Source: Streptomyces sp. TP-A0356 (GTDB lineage Bacteria > Actinomycetota > Actinomycetes > Streptomycetales > Streptomycetaceae). From it: a DNA stretch of 64,000 nt. Shown here one piece after another: positions 23,901-30,549 of the stretch. Every line of letters starts with the position of its first letter. Position 1 is the stretch's first letter. The translations under genes and the position numbers were made by a program. The notes beneath the pieces are model-generated. The model was not told the origin of the DNA and searched no databases. It worked only from the letters and a program-made list of their open reading frames with translations. The stretch is from contig NZ_BBZJ01000030.1 of the NCBI RefSeq assembly GCF_001417775.1, positions 1 through 64,000 of the forward strand, read 5' to 3'.

Positions 23901-24374
23901 CGCACCACCCCTTCCCCGCTCCCGGTAGCGCCCCTCACCCCGCCCCCGCCCCCGAGCGCCACCACGCCCTCCACCGCTCTTCCCGTCGTCCAGCGCCTCG
24001 GCTGGAAGTCGAAGACGGCGGCCAAGAAGTCCGCCACCGGGGCCCTCGCAGCCGCCGCGGCAGCCACCGTCGCCACCCCCCTCATCAGGCCGGCCAACCC
24101 GCCCACCCCACCCGCCCCGGCGGCGACCAACCGCCGCGCCGAAGCCGAGCCGCCACCGCCGTACACCCCGCCTGGGGCGCCACCCGCCCACTCCGCCTCG
24201 GCCCCGCCCCAGTACACGGCGATCCCGCCAGGCGCCTTCGACCCCCGTGAGCTGACCGACTTCCAGCTCGACGAACTCGTGCACCGGATCATCGGCCGCA
24301 TCACCCGTCTCATCCGCACCGAACTCCGCCTGGACCGCGAACGCATCGGCAAGCTCCGCGACCCCCGCCACTGA
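20934..24374 (+). CDS. Large intrinsically disordered CIS protein, candidate tape measure
   Basis: A 1146-residue protein that is low-complexity over almost all its length (Ala, Pro, Thr, Ser, Arg, Gly), with many scattered VQRA/QRA motifs and a 4-fold DAVRPDAPAxA repeat near residue 690. Only the ends look structured: MGFLERFRGRAEGR at the start, and DPRELTDFQLDELVHRIIGRITRLIRTELRLDRERIGKLRDPRH, an amphipathic helix, at the end. Older annotations of similar genes carry names such as syndecan or extensin, which reflect composition only. Its place after the tube and chaperone-like genes and before the second tube protein is that of a tape measure; a scaffold or cargo role is the alternative. 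The GTG start follows the DUF6760 stop by 3 bases. Confidence 0.75.
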   Translation: MGFLERFRGRAEGRGGAGSGDSGSGDSGAGGSVAGAGGASGAGAGAGDSTAGGSVAGGRDVSAGGRAVVAASWTALPPIQRAVAPGPAGVADAGFGRRLPTWQNPAFVGTSSHAVLNGRSSARLAGGAAARPASARPVTGLEQPAGALPSAGAAQPAVQRAPAVPLRLITPRMSPTGAVPAGRPMGATSAVGSSGGSADSAATTPPRGPVPLAGSASQAAVSGPGEQAPSVQRAGSGPSVSSPSAPSAAAATDSGPGIPVVSPQPPSVAAVNRPLPVPGLRVTPVPVGAPSRSRSLTQTRATAVQRRTLPVARRLPTPKSGPKTTADSGGTPATATDGGQDGGVHRAAATAGVQRAVSSPDGTIAGAAADGTTAGAAADGTRAASTAPTGGTHGGLPSRAAGDSALPHGRHTSDAAPTTTSDPARASGDPAATRPTAPQRPPVVDVQRAAPRPNALPATSTTTGGATSSPVQRATAPSADAPTPVRRPAADSAALGSPGRGDHSPRPGVTRAADAERPTVSRAVGPTRSASPAAASAPAGVTPAEGTHSGITGSADTAPSAVPRAADPTRPITTPATGSAQQGATSTAPGGPGSTRSADTAPLTIARAGDPARPTTKPKADSTQPRTPSTAAAGPEATRSANAEHPAGAGAVGPTRPATAAHTDSAGPGVTIARALNATPPAVTPVADAVRPDAPAIADAVRPDAPATADAVRPDAPAAADAVRPDAPAAADGLRPASASAVGSPGAAPPVQRSVAPGTRRLGLGAPLSSQPIAPEGAPLQPSRGIQPSTPAHPNPPAQLGGPVQPSAPTQRSPQDQPNTAPRTNPPADPNTPVQPGTPIQRSPDASGPDASSPLPVSLPGPVARATDATPGPALRRTPSATSRRSPLGAPLPTTPTDATPLASSAAPAPAATDQAPRTPTAPSTAVPTPPATPHTATIQRAATPAPVHRPAPPAASTPPLVQRATPATRPALPLTAPTTRTAPATHAPRTTPSPLPVAPLTPPPPPSATTPSTALPVVQRLGWKSKTAAKKSATGALAAAAAATVATPLIRPANPPTPPAPAATNRRAEAEPPPPYTPPGAPPAHSASAPPQYTAIPPGAFDPRELTDFQLDELVHRIIGRITRLIRTELRLDRERIGKLRDPRH
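22992..23123 (+). repeat. 33-base tandem repeat within the disordered gene
   Basis: Four units of 33 bases (starting at 22992, 23025, 23058 and 23091), each encoding ADAVRPDAPAx, with a partial fifth from 23124. Unit-to-unit changes are few, so the array is recent or homogenised. Copy-number change would alter protein length in steps of 11 residues, which matters if the protein sets tube length. Confidence 0.85.
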
Positions 24375-24445
24375 CCCAGCCACCCGCAGACCACCGCCCC
24401 CGACTCGGTACGACAGACTCGGTACGACAGAAAGGCCCACCCGCG

Positions 24446-24868
24446 ATGTCCCGCCAGGACCCGGGCTCCACCATCTGGTTCACCCTCAGCATCGACGGCG
24501 AGAGCCTCGGCTACTTCAACGGATGCGAGGGGCTGTCGTCCCAGGTGGAGGTCGAGCACCGCCAGGAGGGCGGCAACAACGGCTTCGTCTGGCAGCTGCC
24601 GACCCGAGTCACGTTCTCCACGATCCGGTTGACCCGCCCGCTCACCCCGGACACCGCGAAGGTCGCCAAGTGGATCTCGTCCGTGCAGACCGGCATCAAG
24701 CGGCCCACCGCACAGATCGCGGCACTGCGCGCGGACGGCTCGGAGGTGGCCCGCTGGGGCCTGATCGACGTGCTTCCGGTGAGCTGGACCGGGCCCTCCC
24801 TCGACCCCGCCAACCCGGCCGTGGCGACCGAGGTGCTGGAGATCGCCCACCACGGCTTCACGGACTGA
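24446..24868 (+). CDS. Second tube-type protein (tube initiator, Pvc5-like)
   Basis: A 140-residue protein of the same T4 gp19-like fold as the inner tube: STIWFTLSIDGESLGYFNGCEGLSSQVEVEHRQEGGNNGFVWQLPTRVTFSTIRLTRPL, ending EVLEIAHHGFTD. In contractile particles a second tube-like protein forms the first ring that joins the baseplate hub to the main tube. Position just before the LysM and VgrG genes fits this. AAAGG lies 9 to 13 bases before ATG 24446, and just upstream the 14-base string GACTCGGTACGACA is duplicated (24403-24430). It is not a copy of the main tube gene; similarity is in fold and motif spacing. Confidence 0.88.
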   Translation: MSRQDPGSTIWFTLSIDGESLGYFNGCEGLSSQVEVEHRQEGGNNGFVWQLPTRVTFSTIRLTRPLTPDTAKVAKWISSVQTGIKRPTAQIAALRADGSEVARWGLIDVLPVSWTGPSLDPANPAVATEVLEIAHHGFTD

Positions 24869-24902
24869 GACCCACGGACTGAGGGGAGGGACCCGAAACA
24901 CC

Positions 24903-25625
24903 ATGGCAAAGGGCAGCAAGGGCGCCGGCAAGAGCCTCGTACGCGCCACGCTCGCGATCCACGAACCCCCCGTCGGCGGCAGCACCACGCCCGGCGGGAT
25001 CATCAAGACCTTCGGCTTCGACTTCAACCCGGCCCAGTTGTCCCTCACCCGCCGCGCCCAGTGGAAGTCCACCCCGGCGCAGATCGAACGTGACGGCCCG
25101 CTCCCGGAGTTCATGGGCGCCCAACCGCGCGAGATGAGCGTGGAGATCTTCCTCGACTCCTCCGACGAGCCGACCAGCAACACCGTGCTGAAGAAGGTGG
25201 AGTCGCTGCTGGACTGCTGCGAGGTGACGACCAAGAGCATCGCCGCCAAGCAGCCGTCGCCGCCCTGGGTGGTGCTGCAGTGGGGGTCGTTCTCGACGGC
25301 CCGGTTCACGGCGTACGTCAGTTCCGTGGAGGCCAACTACACCCTCTTCGGCACGACGGGCGTGCCGATCCGCGCCACCTGCCGACTGCAGCTGCACGAG
25401 ATCCCGAGCAAGACCAAGGGGCAGAACCCGACCTCCGGCGCCCTCACCGCGCAGCGCGTGCACCGAGTCGTGGCCGGGGACTCCCTGCAGTCGCTGGCCT
25501 GGCGGGAGTACGGCAACGCGGCCGCCTGGCGTTCGATCGCCGAGGCCAACGGCATCGACGACCCGGGGCACCTGCCGACCGGCGTCGAACTGGTACTGCC
25601 CGCCGCCGAGGAGGTGCGCGGCTGA
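24903..25625 (+). CDS. cis7: LysM-domain baseplate/hub protein
   Basis: A 240-residue protein. Residues 1-175 carry the Pvc7/gp53-type domain (IKTFGFDFNPAQLSLTRRAQWKSTPAQ, then PREMSVEIFLDSSDEP). Residues about 180-235 form a LysM module (HRVVAGDSLQSLAWREYGNAAAWRSIAEANGIDDPGHLPTGVELVLP). In Afp and PVC this component joins the tube initiator to the spike hub; the LysM probably acts as a structural glue rather than in peptidoglycan binding, since the particle is cytoplasmic. A GGAGGGACCC site precedes ATG 24903. The stop overlaps the VgrG start (TGATG). Confidence 0.93.
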   Translation: MAKGSKGAGKSLVRATLAIHEPPVGGSTTPGGIIKTFGFDFNPAQLSLTRRAQWKSTPAQIERDGPLPEFMGAQPREMSVEIFLDSSDEPTSNTVLKKVESLLDCCEVTTKSIAAKQPSPPWVVLQWGSFSTARFTAYVSSVEANYTLFGTTGVPIRATCRLQLHEIPSKTKGQNPTSGALTAQRVHRVVAGDSLQSLAWREYGNAAAWRSIAEANGIDDPGHLPTGVELVLPAAEEVRG

Positions 25626-27529
25626 TGGTGCGTACCGCGTTCTCCAATGTCATCGATGTGAAGATCGGCGGCGCCAAGCTGCCTCCCGAGTTCGCCCGTG
25701 CGCTCGTCGACAGCTACGTCGACCAGGGCGTCGGCGTACCGGCCGCGTTCCGGCTCACCTTCCGGGACCCGTACCGGCTGCTCCTCGGCAAGCTGGGCGT
25801 CACCTTCGGCACCAAGGTGGTCCTGGCGCCGGTCGCCGACGGTCAGGGAGCCTCCGATCCGCTGCTGACCGGCGAGGTCACCGGTCTGGAGGCCGACTAC
25901 GACGGCACCGGCACGTTCACCGTCATCCGCGGCTACGACTTCGGGCACCGCCTGCTGCGCCAGCGCCGGGTGGCGGCCTACCGCAACCAGAGCGCCTCGG
26001 ACATCGCCCGGAAGCTGGCCGCGCAGGACGGGGTGCCGATCGGGCGGATCGAGTCGACGAAGACGGTGTACGAGTTCATCAGCCAGTCCAACGTCAGCGA
26101 CTGGGACTTCCTCGCACGGCTCGCCGACGAGAACGAGATGGTCATGTCCGTGGACGCGGACGGCAAGTTCCAGTTCGTGACGCCCCAGCCGTCCTCCGGG
26201 GCGCCCTCCCCCGACACCGACGGCGACAAGAGTCCGTTCGTGCTCCAGGCCGGGCACGACATCCTGCGGCTGCGGGCCGCCGTGACCGCCGCCGACCAGG
26301 TCGGGAAGGTCGAGTCGCGGGGCTGGGACGTGACCACGAAGAAGAAGCTCACCGCCACCGCGCCCGCCACCTCCAACCCGGCCATCACCATCGGGACCAC
26401 TCCGGGCGCGGCGGCCGGGAAGTTCAAGACCGCCAAGCTGGTGGAGACGGGCACGCCGTACGACAAGCAGAGCGAGGTGAAGTTCGCCGCCGACGCGCTC
26501 GCCGACGACGTCACCTCCTCCTTCGCCGAACTGGAGGTGGTGGCGCGGGGAAATCCCAAGCTGCGCCCGGGAGTTCCGGTGGCCCTCGCGGACGTCGGCG
26601 TGCCCTTCGAGGGCAAGTACACCGTCACCTCCGTACGGCACGCCTTCGGGGACGGCACCCACTACGAGGCGTGGGTGACGGTCAGCGGCCGGCAGTGGCG
26701 TTCGCTGTACGGGCTCGCGTCCGGGGGCGCGGACACCGCTCCTCGGCTGCCCAGTGTGGCCAACGCCCTGGTCACCGACGTGAACGACCCGCTCAAGCAG
26801 GGGCGGGTCCGGTTGCAGTTCCCGTGGCTGGACGACACCTACGTCAGTGACTGGACGCGGACCGTGCAGCTGGGCGGGCTCGGTGGCGGCGGGGTCTTCC
26901 CGATGGACGTCAACGACGAGGTTCTGGTGGCGTTCGACCGGGGTGCCCTCGACCATCCCTTCGTGATCGGCGGGCTCTACAACGGCAGGGACAGACCGAC
27001 CGTCGTCAGTGACGTGCCGCTGCACGACACCGTGCGGAAGAAGGCGAGCCGGCACACCGTCTCCGACCGGGACGGGAACCGGATGGACCTGCTCAGCCAG
27101 AAGACCGGCGGCCGCAAGCAGGGCGTCCGGCTCGCGTCCGGCGACAAGCGGCTGGTGATCGACCTGGACCGGACGAACACCGAGATCGTCGTGGACAGCA
27201 AGGGCTCGGTCACCATCAAGGGCAGCCGGTCGGTGTCGGTGGAGGCCGGCACGGACCTCACCCTCAGCGCCCGGCGCAATCTGACCATCAAGAGCGGCGG
27301 GACGCTCGACATCCGCGGCAACGGCCTGGTCAACGTCGAGGCGGCGGGCGCGCTGTCACTGGATGCGACGGGCGCCCTGAACATGAAGGCGCTGGGCAGC
27401 GCCACGCTCAGCGCGATGGCCAGCGTGCAGATCAACGCCGTCGCCAACGTCGGCATCCGGGCGGTCACGGTGCCGATCATGGGCGTGCTGACCTCCAACG
27501 GGATGCCCGTGATGGTGATTCCGGCATGA
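25625..27529 (+). CDS. cis8: VgrG-like central spike protein
   Basis: A 634-residue spike: gp27-like barrels at the N-terminus (VIDVKIGGAKLPPEFARALVDSYVDQGVGVPAAFRLTFRDP), an OB-fold around residues 375-450 (ANALVTDVNDPLKQGRVRLQFPWLDDTYVSDWTRTVQLGGLGGGGVFPMDVNDEVLVAF), and a C-terminal beta-helix of short repeats (TIKGSRSVSVEAGTDLTLSARRNLTIKSGGTLDIRG). It would form the trimeric tip complex at the tube end. No effector domain follows the beta-helix, and no PAAR-type tip gene is found next to it. The ATG overlaps the LysM gene stop. A 14-codon frame (27526-27570) links it to the gp25 gene but is too short to call. Confidence 0.94.
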   Translation: MVRTAFSNVIDVKIGGAKLPPEFARALVDSYVDQGVGVPAAFRLTFRDPYRLLLGKLGVTFGTKVVLAPVADGQGASDPLLTGEVTGLEADYDGTGTFTVIRGYDFGHRLLRQRRVAAYRNQSASDIARKLAAQDGVPIGRIESTKTVYEFISQSNVSDWDFLARLADENEMVMSVDADGKFQFVTPQPSSGAPSPDTDGDKSPFVLQAGHDILRLRAAVTAADQVGKVESRGWDVTTKKKLTATAPATSNPAITIGTTPGAAAGKFKTAKLVETGTPYDKQSEVKFAADALADDVTSSFAELEVVARGNPKLRPGVPVALADVGVPFEGKYTVTSVRHAFGDGTHYEAWVTVSGRQWRSLYGLASGGADTAPRLPSVANALVTDVNDPLKQGRVRLQFPWLDDTYVSDWTRTVQLGGLGGGGVFPMDVNDEVLVAFDRGALDHPFVIGGLYNGRDRPTVVSDVPLHDTVRKKASRHTVSDRDGNRMDLLSQKTGGRKQGVRLASGDKRLVIDLDRTNTEIVVDSKGSVTIKGSRSVSVEAGTDLTLSARRNLTIKSGGTLDIRGNGLVNVEAAGALSLDATGALNMKALGSATLSAMASVQINAVANVGIRAVTVPIMGVLTSNGMPVMVIPA

Positions 27530-27569
27530 GCGGGCGGCAGGTCTTCCAGGAGAGGCAGGTGCGCGGCTG

Positions 27570-28004
27570 ATGGCCGAACAGTTCGTCGGGTCCGGCTGGT
27601 CGTTCCCGTTGCGCATCGGGCCGACCGGCGGTATCGCCCTGGTCAGCGGCGAGCGGGAGGTCGAGGAGGCCATCCGGCTGGTGCTGTCGACCGCGCCCGG
27701 GGAGCGGCCGATGCGCCCGGACTTCGGCTGCGCCATCCACGACCTGGTCTTCGCGCCCGTCAACGAGCAGACCGCGGGCCGTATCCAGCACGAGGTGTAC
27801 GTCAGCCTGGACCGCTGGGAGCCGCGCATCGAGGTCGACGACGTCGAGGTCACGGCGGGCTCCGACCAGAGCGTGCTGTACATCGACGTCCGCTACTCGA
27901 TCCGCGGCACCAACAACCCGCGCAGCCTGGTCTTCCCCTTCTACGTCATTCCGTCCCACGACGAGCCGGACGGCACCTCCCCGGCTCCGGAAAGCGACCG
28001 CTGA
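27570..28004 (+). CDS. cis9: GPW/gp25-family baseplate wedge protein
   Basis: A 144-residue protein with the gp25 fold (GIALVSGEREVEEAIRLVLSTAPGERPMRPDFGCAIHDLVFAPVNEQTAGRIQHEVYVSLDRWEPRIEVDDVEV). The EERPMRPDFG-like segment is the family signature; gp25 joins the baseplate wedges to the first sheath ring and is the nucleator of sheath assembly. Its stop overlaps the start of the baseplate J gene (TGATGG). Start ATG 27570 follows the previous small gap, with GCAGGTGCG rather than a strong ribosome site, so coupling from upstream is likely. Confidence 0.94.
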   Translation: MAEQFVGSGWSFPLRIGPTGGIALVSGEREVEEAIRLVLSTAPGERPMRPDFGCAIHDLVFAPVNEQTAGRIQHEVYVSLDRWEPRIEVDDVEVTAGSDQSVLYIDVRYSIRGTNNPRSLVFPFYVIPSHDEPDGTSPAPESDR

Positions 28005-29965
28005 TGGCCCTGCCCTCCCCCAACCTCGACGACCGCCGCTTCCAGCAGTTCGTCGACGACGCCAAGCGCTACATCCAGCAGCGCGCACCGGAGTGGACCG
28101 ACCACAACGTCTCCGACCCCGGCGTCACCCTCGTCGAGACGGTCGCGCACATGGCCGACCAGATCGTCTACCGGCTCAACCGGGTGCCGGAGAAGAACCA
28201 TCTGGCGTTCCTGGACCTGGTCGGGATCACCCTCTTCCCGCCGTCGGCGGCGCGCACGGACGTGACGTTCTGGCTGTCGGCGCCGCAGGAGGAGCCGGTG
28301 TCCGTGCCGGTGGGCACGGAGGTCGCCACCATGCGCACGGAGAGCGAGGAGGCCGTCGTCTTCGCCACCGAGCGCGAACTGACGGTCGTCCCTTGCGAGT
28401 TGCGTCATCTTCTGGTGCAGCACCGGGGCGAGCCCGCGGTCGACCGGACGCCCGACCTCGCCGAGGAGGACAAGGACCTGCTGTGCTTCTCGGAGTCCCC
28501 CGACCCCGACGACTGCATGCTGCTCGGTCTGACCGCGGCCGTACCGCACTGCGCGCTCGCCCTCGACCTGGACAGCCGGGTGGACGGCGTCGGCGTCGAC
28601 CCGCGCCAGCCGCCGCTGGTGTGGGAGGCGTGGACAGCGGACGGCTGGCAGCCCTGCGAGGTCGACCGGGACGGCACGGGCGGTCTCAACCGCCCCGGTG
28701 AGGTGGTCCTGCACATTCCCGGCGGGCACGTCCTGTCCCGCAACGCCGGTCAGGAGGCGGGCTGGCTGCGCTGCCGGGTCACCGAGCCCCTGCCCGGCCA
28801 GCCCTTCTACACCACCTCCCCGACCGTCCGCTCGGCCGAGGCCTTCACCATCGGCGGCACCACCGCCGTCGTACACGCCGAGACGGTGTACGACGAGGCG
28901 CTCGGCGAGTCCTCCGGGCTGCCGGGGCAGCGGCTGCGGCTGGCGCACGCGCCCGTGGTCGGCGACAACCCGCCGGTGCTGCTGCAGACGGCCGAGCACG
29001 AGGGCTGGGTGGACTGGCAGGTGGTACCGAACTTCGCGGCGTCCGGCCCGTACGACCGGCACATCACGCTCGACGCGACGACCGGCGAGATCGCCTTCGG
29101 CCCGGCCGTGCGCGAACCCGACGGCTCGCTGCGCCAGTACGGCACGGCCGCCCCCAAGGGTGCGCCGATCCGCGCCCGCCGGTACCGCACCGGCGGCGGC
29201 CGGGCGGGCAACGTGGCCCGGGGGGCCGTACAGATTCTGCGCACCTCCATTCCGTACGTCTCCGAGGTCGTCAACCGCGAGGCGGCGCGCGGCGGGGTCG
29301 ACGGGGAGACGGTGGAGGAGGCCAAGGTCCGCGCTCCGATCACCCTGCGCGCCCAGGAGCGGGCGGTGACCCTGCGCGACTACGAGGAGCTGGCCCGCCG
29401 TGCCGCCCCGGAGACCGCGCGCATCACCTGCCTGGAGGGCGAGGAGGGCGAGCACGGGGCCTATGCGGTACGGGTGTTGGTGGTGCCGCAGGCGGTACCG
29501 GACCCGGGCGGCCGGCTGCGCTTCGAGCAACTGGTTCCGGGGGACGTGCTGTTGGACCGGATCACCCGCCATCTGGACGAACGGCGACTGATCGGAACCC
29601 GGTTGGCGGTGGGTCCGCCGTACTACCAGGGCGTCACGGTGGTGGCCACGGTCCACGCGTTCCGGGGTGTCGACACGGACCGAGTGCGCCGCGAGGCCCA
29701 CGACGCCCTGTACCGCCATCTCGACCCGCTCACCGGGGGCGCCGACGGCACGGGCTGGCCCTTCGGCCGTCCCGTGCAGTCGGGTGAGGTGTTCGCGGTG
29801 CTGCAACGGGTGCCCGGAGTGGAACTGGTCGACGCGGTGGTCCTGCACCCCGCCGACCCGCTGACCGGCAAGCGCGGCGAGGCGACCGACCGTATCGACC
29901 TCTCCGCGCCCTCGCTGGTGTTCTCCTTCGACCACCGCGTCCGGGTGATCGGGGACGGCTCCTGA
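28004..29965 (+). CDS. cis11: Baseplate J/gp6-like wedge protein
   Basis: A 653-residue putative baseplate assembly protein. The N-terminal segment (FQQFVDDAKRYIQQRAPEWTDHNVSDPGVTLVETVAHMADQIVYRLNRVPEKNHLAFLDLVGITLFPPSAAR) is diagnostic of the J/gp6 family used in eCIS. The middle is beta-rich, and residues about 400-460 hold the conserved GGRAGNVARGAVQILR and TLRAQERAVTLRDYEELARRAAPE motifs. The protein would form the iris-like ring of the baseplate that triggers sheath contraction. It is fused in translation to both neighbours by ATGA-type overlaps, consistent with co-stoichiometric assembly of wedge parts. Confidence 0.94.
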   Translation: MALPSPNLDDRRFQQFVDDAKRYIQQRAPEWTDHNVSDPGVTLVETVAHMADQIVYRLNRVPEKNHLAFLDLVGITLFPPSAARTDVTFWLSAPQEEPVSVPVGTEVATMRTESEEAVVFATERELTVVPCELRHLLVQHRGEPAVDRTPDLAEEDKDLLCFSESPDPDDCMLLGLTAAVPHCALALDLDSRVDGVGVDPRQPPLVWEAWTADGWQPCEVDRDGTGGLNRPGEVVLHIPGGHVLSRNAGQEAGWLRCRVTEPLPGQPFYTTSPTVRSAEAFTIGGTTAVVHAETVYDEALGESSGLPGQRLRLAHAPVVGDNPPVLLQTAEHEGWVDWQVVPNFAASGPYDRHITLDATTGEIAFGPAVREPDGSLRQYGTAAPKGAPIRARRYRTGGGRAGNVARGAVQILRTSIPYVSEVVNREAARGGVDGETVEEAKVRAPITLRAQERAVTLRDYEELARRAAPETARITCLEGEEGEHGAYAVRVLVVPQAVPDPGGRLRFEQLVPGDVLLDRITRHLDERRLIGTRLAVGPPYYQGVTVVATVHAFRGVDTDRVRREAHDALYRHLDPLTGGADGTGWPFGRPVQSGEVFAVLQRVPGVELVDAVVLHPADPLTGKRGEATDRIDLSAPSLVFSFDHRVRVIGDGS

Positions 29966-30549
29966 TGAGAGGCTCCATCGACGGCCTGGGCTCCTCGGCA
30001 CCGATCGGCATGATGCTGCCCGCCGTGTTCGCCGACGACGACCTGGCACAGCGCTTCGTCGCCGGTCTCGACGAGGTGATCGCGCCGATCCAGGGCGTGC
30101 TCGACTGCCTGGACACCTACTTCCGGCCGTCCCTCGCGCCGCTCGACTTCACGCAGTGGCTGGGCAGTTGGGTCGGCGCGGAGACCGACGGCGGCGAACC
30201 CGAGCAGTTGCTGCGGGCAGCCGTGGCCGCCGCCGCGTATCTGCACCGCATCCGCGGCACCCGGCGCGGCCTGTCGGAAGCGGTGCGGCTCGCCTTCGGG
30301 GCCGAACCGGAGATCAGCGAGAGCGGGGGCGCCGACTGGAGCGCCCGCCCGCTGGGGCCGGTCCCCGGTGAGGCACGCCCGCGCCTGCACGTGCACCTCC
30401 GCCTGCCCGACCCCACCCCCGGGGACCGGCACCGCCTGGACACCCTGGTGGCCGCCGCCCGCCCCGCCCATATGCCGTACACGGTCCAGGTGACCGCCAC
30501 CGACGCCACCGACGCCGCCGTACCCGCCGAAAGGACCCCGGAGAAATGA
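29965..30549 (+). CDS. cis12: Tail protein I-like baseplate wedge protein
   Basis: A 194-residue protein of the phage tail protein (TIGR02242 / gpI-like) family: MMLPAVFADDDLAQRFVAGLDEVIAPIQGVLDCLDTYFRPSLAPLDFTQWLGSWVG, then AAYLHRIRGTRRGLSEAVRLAFG. In contractile particles this protein pairs with the J-type protein in the baseplate wedge. Its ATG overlaps the stop of the J gene and its end overlaps the start of the next gene by four bases (ATGA). A separate tail-fibre gene (Pvc13-like) does not follow, in contrast to Afp and PVC. The short C-terminal extension (DATDAAVPAERTPEK) is charged and probably unstructured. Confidence 0.9.
   Translation: MRGSIDGLGSSAPIGMMLPAVFADDDLAQRFVAGLDEVIAPIQGVLDCLDTYFRPSLAPLDFTQWLGSWVGAETDGGEPEQLLRAAVAAAAYLHRIRGTRRGLSEAVRLAFGAEPEISESGGADWSARPLGPVPGEARPRLHVHLRLPDPTPGDRHRLDTLVAAARPAHMPYTVQVTATDATDAAVPAERTPEK

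Noticed and set aside
21965..25336. 1123-codon open frame on the minus strand
   Set aside because: It lies opposite the disordered CIS gene and three further CIS genes, has no homology, and its composition is the complement of Pro/Ala/Thr-rich codons. It is a high-GC shadow frame.
25625..27529. Type VI secretion VgrG
   Set aside because: No TssJ, TssL, TssM or ClpV is present, and the spike is embedded in eCIS-type baseplate genes.
27526..27570. 14-codon frame linking the VgrG and gp25 genes
   Set aside because: It has overlapping start and stop signals but is too short and has no homology; it may only serve translational coupling.
18141..30549. Prophage or R-type tailocin instead of a CIS
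   Set aside because: No capsid, terminase, holin, endolysin or fibre genes are present, while the eCIS-specific ATPase, DUF4255 and DUF4157 genes are.
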